Shown in pieces: positions 56,001 to 64,000 of a stretch of DNA of 64,000 bases; the stretch's first letter is position 1; each line of letters opens with the position of its first letter. The notes under the pieces are model-generated. The model was given only the letters and a program-made list of their open reading frames with translations, had not been told where the DNA came from and did no database searches. A program made the position numbers and the translations under genes. Origin of the DNA: Argopecten irradians (lineage: Eukaryota; Mollusca; Bivalvia; Pectinida; Pectinidae); assembly GCF_041381155.1 (NCBI RefSeq), contig NC_091139.1:7812383-7876382 (forward strand), read 5' to 3'.

Positions 56001-59000
56001 GTACCATTGTTTAGATGTCTTTATTCCAGTGACACAAGAACAATGTATTAGGTATACAAGTATTCTCGTACCATTGTGTTTAGATGTCTTTATTCCAGTG
56101 ACACAAGAACAATGTATTAGGTATACAAGTATTCTCGTACCATTGTTTAGATGTCTTTATTCCAGTGACACAAGAACAATGTATTAGGTATACAAGTATT
56201 CTCGTACCATTGTTTAGATGTCTTTATTCAGTGACACAAGAACAATGTATTAGGTATACAAGTATTCTCGTACCATTGTTTAGATGTCTTTATTCAAGTG
56301 ATACAAGAACAATGTATTAGGTATACAAGTATTCTCGTACCATTGTTTAGATGTCTTTATTCCAGTGACACAAGAACAATGTATTAGGTATACAAGTATT
56401 CTCGTACCATTGTTTAGATGTCTTTATTCCAGTGACACAAGAACAATGTATTAGGTATACAAGTATTCTCGTACCATTGTTTAGATGTCTTTATTCCAGT
56501 GACACAAAAACAATGTATTAGATATACAAGTATTCTCGTACCATTGTTTAGATGTCTTTATTCCAGTGACACAAGAACAATGTATTAGGTATACAAGTAT
56601 TCTCGTACCATTGTTTAGATGTCTTTATTCAAGTGATACAAGAACAATGTATTAGGTATACAAGTATTCTCGTACCATTGTTTAGATGTCTTTATTCCAG
56701 TGACACAAGAACAATGTATTAGGTATACAAGTATTCTCGTACCATTGTTTAGATGTCTTTATTCCAGTGACACAAGAACAATGTATAAGATATACAAGTA
56801 TTCTCGTACCATTGTTTAGATGTCTTTATTCCAGTGACACAAGAACAATGTATTAGGTATACAAGTATTCTCGTACCATTGTTTAGATGTCTTTATTCCA
56901 GTGACACAAGAACAATGTATTAGGTATACAAGTATTCTCGTACCATTGTTTAGATGTCTTTATTCCAGTGACACAAGAACAATGTATTAGGTATACAAGT
57001 ATTCTCGTACCATTGTTTAGATGTCTTTATTCCAGTGACACAAGAACAATGTATTAGATATACAAGTATTCTCGTACCATTGTTTAGATGTCTTTATTCC
57101 AGTGACACAAGAACAATGTATTAGATATACAAGTATTCTCGTACCATTGTTTAGATGTCTTTATTCAGTGACACAAGAACAATGTATTAGATATACAAGT
57201 ATTCTCGTACCATTGTTTAGATGTCTTTATTCCAGTGACAAACATGATGTATAATTTCGTACAATGTCTTTAAGTGATACAAGAACAATGTATTAGGTAT
57301 ACAAGTATTCTCGTACCATTGTTTAGATGTCTTTATTCCAGTGACACAAGAACAATGTATTAGGTATACAAGTATTCTCGTACCATTGTTTAGATGTCTT
57401 TATTCTTCCAGTGACACAAGAACAATGTATTAGGTATACAAGTATTCTCGTACCATTGTTTAGATGTCTTTATTCCAGTGACACAAGAACAATGTATTAG
57501 GTATACAAGTATTCTCGTACCATTGTTTAGATGTCTTTATTCCAGTGACACAAGAACAATGTATAAGATATACAAGTATTCTCGTACCATTGTTTAGATG
57601 TCTTTATTCCAGTGATACAAGAACAATGTATTAGGTATACAAGTATTCTCGTACCATTGTTTAGATGTCTTTATTCCAGTGACACAAGAACAATGTATTA
57701 GATATACAAGTATTCTCGTACCATTGTTTAGATGTCTTTATTCCAGTGACACAAGAACAATGTATTAGATATACAAGTATTCTCGTACCATTGTTTAGAT
57801 GTCTTTATTCAAGTGACACAAGAACAATGTATTAGGTATACAAGTATTCTCGTACCATTGTTTAGATGTCTTTATTCAAGTGACACAAGAACAATGTATT
57901 AGGTATACAAGTATTCTCGTACCATTGTTTAGATGTCTTTATTCCAGTGACACAAGAACAATGTATAGATATACAAGTATTCTCGTACCATTGTTTAGAT
58001 GTCTTTATTCAAGTGACACAAGAACAATGTATTAGGTATACAAGTATTCTCGTACCATTGTTTAGATGTCTTTATTCAAGTGTATACAGAACACAAGAAC
58101 AATGTATTAGTATACAAGTATTCTCGTACCATTGTTTAGATGTCTTTATTCCAGTGATACAAGAACAATGTATTAGGTATACAAGTATTCTCGTACCATT
58201 GTTTAGATGTCTTTATTCCAGTGACACAAGAACAATGTATTAGGTATACAAGTATTCTCGTACCATTGTTTAGATGTCTTTATTCCAGTGACACAAGAAC
58301 AATGTATTAGTATACAAGTATTCTCGTACCATTGTTTAGATGTCTTTTCAGTGACACAGAACTATTATATCATTGTTTTCTCGTACCATTGTTTAGATGT
58401 CTTTATTCTTAAGTGACACAAGAACAATGTATTAGGTATACAAGTATTCTCGTACCATTGTTTAGATGTCTTTATTCCAGTGACACAAGAACAATGTATT
58501 AGGTATACAAGTATTCTCGTACCATTGTTTAGATGTCTTTATTCCAGTGACACAAGAACAATGTATTAGATATACAAGTATTCTCGTACCATTGTTTAGA
58601 TGTCTTTATTCAAGTGACACAAGAACAATGTATAAGATATACAAGTATTCTCGTACCATTGTTTAGATGTCTTTATTCAAGTGACACAAGAACAATGTAT
58701 TAGTATATACAAGTATTCTCGTACCATTGTTTAGATGTCTTTATTCAAGTGACACAAGAACAATGTATTAGATATACAAGTATTCTCGTACCATTGTTTA
58801 GATGTCGTTATTCAGTGACACAAGAACAATGTATTAGATATACAAGTATTCTCGTACCATTGTTTAGATGTCTTTATTCCAGTGACACAAGAACAATGTA
58901 TTAGATATACAAGTATTCTCGTACCATTGTTTAGATGTCTTTATTCCAGTGACACAAGAACAATGTATAGTATACAAGTATTCTCGTACCATTGTTTAGA

Positions 59001-62000
59001 TGTGTTATTCCAGTGATACAAGAACAATGTTTTGTTGGGGTTGTTGCATGACGTCATTTCCCGAATTTTTTCAACAATTCCATTACTTTCATATTTAAAT
59101 AGAGTTAATTAACAACAGGGAAGGATATGACACATATATCACAGTACCTATAAACACATTATTTTTTTTTGTTCAGGAATAGTATTGCTAGTTTTTAAAA
59201 ATATTAATAACATAAGGAAACATATACAGATGGCCTAAGTTGAGGTTACAATACCAAACAAATGCCAGATTTCCTGCGTAAACTATATTTACAGTGAAGA
59301 TTCGTTTCGCTGTTTTACCGTCTGGCTCAGCGATAGTCAACTAACGCTCGGTAGTTAGGACGACGGCGGGAAATATAATACGACCCGCGTTATGAAAATT
59401 AACGTTTAATTTACATTATTTCAAATGTGCAAAGGGTGATGACAGGCCTAGTATTAACAGTAAGCTAACAATTTTTTGGAATCTACAAAATTATCAATCT
59501 CGTTTTGCATTCCAATTTTGAAAATTAAAAACCGTTTCGGAAAGGTAGTGGGCCTTTAAAAAGAAAACGAAAAAAATCAATAGTATAAGTGCAAGAATAA
59601 ATAAACTAAACTAAATGTATAGGTACTGTACTGTACTGCGTTTTTCTTACTGGTAGGACGATTGATAAAATATGTCGACACTTTCAGGTTGATGGTGTAT
59701 GCACAAAGTGATGCAAATGATATATAAGTTTTTACGTATGATGCAAATGATATATAAGTTTTTTACGTATTTGCCTGATGTATTCACATTACCAGAGACA
59801 CATATATTTCTTTGAGAAAATGAAAAAAGGTGTTATCAAATCAAAGCTTCTGAAGATCAGCAGGATTGTTGAAGTTATGCAAAATACACCTATAAATCTT
59901 TGATGTTTTCTATGAAACTGTCCATTAGTTAAAAAAAGCCACAAGGACTGAAAAGCATAAAAATCGTGTTCAATTTCACCTTTGCATGTCACACTCATAA
60001 CAATGTCTTACCGACTTAAATTGCTAACCCTGCTGTAGTCGAATAAAAAGCTGTCCCATTTGGTTTTTTCAGAAGTCAAAGATCAAATGATGAAACGTGA
60101 TTTTTTTATTGTTGAAGTCCTAGTTTAATATTACAGTGGAAATTGTTTTTTCTCAGTTTTTATTCATTTCAGTTCAGAAAAAAGATGGAAATCTGAAGAA
60201 GTAGGTCACAGTGAACTAGTAAACAAGTTTTATCTTAGCATTAAATACTAAATTATTTTTGATGAAAATTAGAGATTGATGTTCAGTGCTGTATGTAAAT
60301 GTAGACATGGCCTGTTTAAAATAATTTCATACTAGAATCACATAGGTTTGGTGACGAGGATTAATAAGATTACATTCAATTGATGGTATCGTCTGTTAAC
60401 TAAGCATTTTCTCTTTCCCTATAATTAAAACACGTTTTCAGTTATTTTATTTTGATTTCAGGTAAGCTCAAGTAACACCTACACTGACAATAGGATATTA
60501 GAAATATGTCCTACATTCTAGGTCAAATTTAGGTCACGACACCATATTATTCACGTAGCTTTAGTGGAGTAAAAATTCATCTAAATGCACATCGGAGAAA
60601 CAAAGTATTTCCCTATCAAAATAGGCAGTTAGATTTCCCATCGTCGACGCATATCAACATTAGTTGGCTACAAATATGTAAATAATTGTAATTTAAATAC
60701 TTATAAAACACTTGTTCTGTTTACAGTAAACCTTGCCACTGGTGATGTTGTAACAAATCAAAGTTCTACTTATACGATAATCACTGGATGGGTCAGTTCT
60801 AAAGCCGTGGACGGATGTACCTCACAGATGATAGCCACTAGCTGTTGTACACACACGGACGTGGGCCATAAGGAAGTCTGGTGGCAGGTAGATCTACGGC
60901 AACAGTCCGTCATAGAAAGGGTGAAAATCTTGTACAGACGTAAGTCTTATCACAGAACAAGTGTTTTATTTCAAACATCAGTTTTTAATATAATGGACAT
61001 CGTATAACTGTAGCTTCAGCTAACGGCATATCTTTGCGATCAAGGGAACGGGAAAACTCATCGAAACAGTAAACAGAATAACTGTGCCATCTAGTATTTA
61101 TATTAATCTTTTCTGTATATAAATTAAGCACATGAACAATGACGTTACAGTATTCATAGATAAATAGTATTCACTTGATATCAGTCAAAACAAGTACCCA
61201 TGCCTACAGTGTTGTGACATGGTTTTATCTATGCATATTATTTTTCCATTCGTTATTCTCTTTCGGGCTGAAAATATGGAGGAAGTAATGGTGATGGGAA
61301 ATTGGGGAAACAAATAAAATCATATTAGTTGTACTGGGATTAGGAGCCATCGGAAAACAGGCCACGGACGCACACACTTAACTGGCAATCATCGCATAAA
61401 TTCGAAGGCTTTTCAACAATATGGTTTCCTTTTATAACAATGGACTCGTCTGTAATCTAATTTACTTTATTTTGTCTCATTTTCGGCATTACGTATAGGC
61501 AAAACTATAGCTGATAGTTCGGAACGGCAATCGCACGAATTGAGTCTAGGTAATATATATTTTTAGTTTCGTTTTCCATATGAATACTATATCATTTTTA
61601 TATGAACGTCATTGTTTATGATCGTATAACAACTGAACACTTCCATTTTGTTGTGATGCAATTTTTAGTCTAATAGATTGAAACTGTTTAGTCTCTTAGA
61701 TTTAAGATATGTATGTATATACAATAGTCCGATAGTACCAATTTTACGACAAAAACAATATTAACCTTATATAGGGATTTTAACTCGTACCTGTATCACA
61801 AATTCGCCCATCGCGCACATTTCTACTCCGCTGATCGATAATCTGTATTCAAGTGCTTTCATTTAAGCAGTTATGCAACTATTTTTTTAACCTTCATTGG
61901 GATATGAAAGAAATATGGTTTGTTAACTGTGTGAATCCGCGTACCGGAATCTCACAAAAGTTTGCAAACAAAATTTCTTTCATATCCGATGAAGTTAAAA

Positions 62001-64000
62001 AGAAGTTACATTAATGCTTATAATAAATTTTCAGACTACTTGATAACAAAATATACGTTTAAATGTATTTCTATTGAGTTTCCGAAGGAATTTTTTCTAA
62101 ATCAATACTCAACGTCGACGTCTCTATTGTGACGTCATGATAACGTCGAGTGTTTGCGCCAGTCTTGGATATTTTCTTCATAGAAAAAACAATATGCCAA
62201 TCAGAAAGTCGGATTTTGTATAGAAACAAATAGAACTTCTTTATATCAAATTTAACATTTATTCGTGTTACCTACCTCACAAAAATGGATTTATTTGTCA
62301 TCATACTTATATGATTGTATTCTTTGTCGAATTCCTTCATTCGCAATGATAATGTTTAACTTATCATAATATTACCTAAATATGCATTTCTCTTTTAGAC
62401 TGTGCCGTGTTTTATCGATATAACATAATTTCCACTTCTGCTCATGGACGTCCACAAAGGAAATGTTACACTTTCTTCCTGCCTAATTCCCAATAATGAT
62501 TTACGACATTAAGCTTCTAAATTAAATATATTTACGAATTCAGAATATAATATAATCCGTGATTCCAGTGGAACCCAGTTGAACAATAATTCTGTATTTG
62601 TGTGTTAATAAACCAATTTTTAAACAATTAGTTTGTGATTCTTTAAACTTTACTATAATAATTATTTATTAATAAATATCAAATTATCATATAATTAGTA
62701 AATATATAAAATTATACACAAGTTCAGACAATATCAGATAGGATTATTTTGGCCTGTGCATCAATAATGCACATGGACATTTGGTCAAACCGACTAACTG
62801 TTTGTCATTCTTATTGAAATGTTGTGCTTCATATGTATTTATTTCCCATACCTTAGTCTAAAAATTGCTATATCTGTATTAAGTTTGTAATGTATGTGTT
62901 TGTGATTGTGTGAATGTATGTTTTTATGTAATATGTATATATTACCTACTACATGTAGTTACCTTTTCTATGTTTTGTTGTTATATATTTATTCATTTCA
63001 AATATCTTAACCAATTATCCACCCAAGGAAAGAATTTATATAGGCTTTGCATGTTATTCAATCCTTTTGACTGCAACATCATGTCAATAAACTTTGTTGA
63101 AATGAAAATATATTATTATTATATATTTATCATAATGGATTAAAAATTCTAGAGATCTGAGTTAAGCATTGGTCTTTTCTATTAACAGACGAAGACTTGA
63201 CGCTTACGCGATTGGGAGGGTTTGAGATCTATCTGTCTGACACATCCGACTGGAGATCAGGCGTACGATGTTACCAGGACAACACTGCGTCGCTAGCATT
63301 AATGACAGCAACACAGGACGTGCCGTGTGTAGGTATCGGGCGGTATGTTACCATCTACAGTAACCGGACAGTAAAAGCTAGAACATGGTACTGGGATGAC
63401 GCTTTTCTTGAGCTCTGTGAGGTATATGTTTTCGGTAAGTTAAAAAGACTGTAAAGATGCATTAAATGTAACATCAAAATAAAAGTGAGAAAAAACTCCT
63501 GTAGGCACAGGGCAGAGCAGATACCATCAAATCATTTGTGTACATACATAACTATGTCAGGCTTATCAGAAGTGAGGGTATTAGAAGAAAAACGGCTCAG
63601 AATTACCAATAATTCTAATGAATTAGAATTCTTTTCGACGCTATATATACTTTTTTAAAATAAGTAATACAAATACCAAGATGCCAATATTTCGTTTATA
63701 GTTAACACTTTTAGTAATTAAACAAGGTGTTACAAGAACGAATAACAGAAATAAGAAACCAGCAGCTAAATTCAAAACACAATTTAATTATATATACAAT
63801 ATAATACAGAGATGGTTTACACTATCTAAAGTAATTGGTGGTGGTACAAGAGTAATACGATGATTTAAAGTGTTACTTATCTGTATGCGAATGCCCTGGT
63901 ATAATCCTTGATCCTTCCAGGTTTCAAATTAATAATGTTCACAACTCCACGAGGAAAATGAATGTCCACAGATAATTTGTAAAGTTCCAGGCAATATGAA
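52997..64000 (+). CDS. Second lectin/EGF receptor gene, 5' part (runs off the right edge)
   Basis: Tandem paralog of the gene at 28875, same strand. Exon 1 (52997-53066) encodes a signal peptide, exon 2 (60727-60939) and exon 3 (63189-63434) the F-type lectin domain, all phase 1 and closely similar to the first gene. The EGF, transmembrane and tail exons should lie beyond the window. Coordinates give the gene span, and the stop is not in view. The lectin exons differ from the first gene at many residues, including ligand-loop positions, so the two receptors may bind different glycans (inference). Confidence 0.83.
53204..53590 (+). repeat. Left flank copy of the 67-bp repeat locus
   Basis: Contains one diverged 67-bp unit (GATGTCTTTATTTCAGTGAT near 53208). 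It also holds a spacer block (GCGACGTCGTTTCCCGGATT, then ATTTAAATAGCG and AGCAACAGG) that recurs after the big array at 59035-59180. The two flanks suggest a duplicated element inside which the array grew. Confidence 0.7.
53591..54230 (+). other. Receptor 2, intron 1, left unique part
   Basis: AT-rich, nothing recognised. Confidence 0.4.
54231..59030 (+). repeat. Giant 67-bp minisatellite (about 71 copies)
   Basis: Unit: GTATACAAGTATTCTCGTAC, CATTGTTTAGATGTCTTTAT, TCCAGTGACACAAGAACAAT, GTATTAG. Copies are highly alike with one- or two-base indels; local degenerate units occur near 57240 and 58350. Lies in intron 1 of receptor 2. Each unit carries TCTTTATTCCAG|TG, which looks like a 3' splice site. 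Because 67 is not a multiple of three, open frames here are artefacts. Confidence 0.95.
59035..59180 (+). repeat. Right flank copy of the 67-bp repeat locus
   Basis: TGCATGACGTCATTTCCCGA, then ATATTTAAATAGAGTTAATT and AACAACAGG, matching the spacer at about 53412-53590. Confidence 0.7.
59181..60726 (+). other. Receptor 2, intron 1, right unique part
   Basis: AT-rich. A direct repeat of about 31 bp (GATGCAAATGATATATAAGT) stands at about 59709 and 59740. No exon seen. Confidence 0.45.
60727..60939 (+). CDS. Receptor 2, exon 2: F-type lectin domain, first half
   Basis: 213 nt, phase 1 both ends. VNLATGDVV, KAVDGC, CCTHTD and WWQVDL; TTTACAG acceptor, C|GTAAGT donor. Confirms the boundaries of receptor 1 exon 2. 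Confidence 0.88.
60940..63188 (+). other. Receptor 2, intron 2
   Basis: Holds hairpin MITE copy 2 at 61864 and a segment (about 62395-62510) similar to intron 2 of receptor 1. No further exon seen. Confidence 0.6.
61864..62021. repeat. Hairpin MITE-like element, copy 2
   Basis: Same arms as the copy at 3786-3946, in the opposite orientation and diverged: CATATCCGATGAAGTTAAAA and GTTTGCAAACAAAATTTCTT on the right arm, inverted counterparts on the left. Confidence 0.75.
63189..63434 (+). CDS. Receptor 2, exon 3: F-type lectin domain, second half
   Basis: 246 nt, phase 1 both ends. LGGFEIYLSDTS, RCYQDNTAS and LELCEVYVFG; ATTAACAG acceptor, CG|GTAAGT donor. Confidence 0.9.
63728..64000 (-). repeat. 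LTR of the same Gypsy family, reverse strand, cut by the window edge
   Basis: Reads as the reverse complement of the LTR end at 19639: TGTTACAAG at the left edge, then the GCAGCTAAATTCAAAACACA block and the GGTACAAGAGTAATACGAT block. Whether it is a solo LTR or the end of a whole element lies beyond the window. Fossil. Confidence 0.88.

Noticed and set aside
54323-58243. Open frames of 70-120 codons with repeating FRCLYSSDTR-type peptides, both strands
   Set aside because: They are produced by the 67-bp minisatellite. The period is not a multiple of three and unit indels shift the frame at random, so this is not a repetitive protein.

Overview
The window looks like nuclear DNA from a bivalve mollusc. 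Genes are split into small exons by long AT-rich introns. The gene content (F-type lectin domain plus many short EGF-like repeats), the mollusc-type SINE and hairpin elements, and a Gypsy element with its integrase ahead of its reverse transcriptase all fit. Species cannot be named from the sequence.

Layout. 0.6-2.0 kb: one intact 462-codon exon for an acidic, proline-rich, probably intracellular protein that I do not recognise. 2-28.8 kb: gene-poor, repeat-rich DNA holding a TTAA-flanked MITE, several hairpin elements, a tRNA-derived SINE with a 10-bp target duplication, a LINE fragment, and a minus-strand CR1/Jockey-type LINE whose reverse transcriptase was split by a 6-kb Gypsy LTR element, now a fossil. 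Beside the LINE is a decayed SGNH-hydrolase-like reading frame inside a 957-bp tandem duplication, followed by further partial copies of a repeat with TTAGGG-like stretches.

28.9-49.3 kb (+): a complete multi-exon receptor gene that I assembled from splice sites. It has a signal peptide, an F-type lectin (FTP) domain in two exons, nine short six-cysteine EGF-like repeats of one exon each, a stalk, a transmembrane helix and a short tail with two YxxL/I motifs spaced like an ITAM. The 16 exons sum to 1656 nt, giving 551 residues plus stop with every junction phase matching. Three dead EGF exons and one recently duplicated EGF exon lie among the live ones. From 53.0 kb on, a tandem paralog starts (signal peptide plus both lectin exons) and runs off the right edge.

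Two very large minisatellites sit in introns of these two genes. One has about 113 copies of a 31-bp unit carrying a 5' splice-site consensus (first gene, intron 5). The other has about 71 copies of a 67-bp unit carrying a 3' splice-site-like motif (second gene, intron 1). The right edge cuts into a minus-strand LTR of the same Gypsy family as the 13.6-kb element.

The receptor pair is the most interesting part: a lectin/EGF surface receptor with a possible ITAM-type tail, in a locus showing exon birth, exon death and gene duplication. A glycan-sensing or phagocytic immune role is inferred, not shown.
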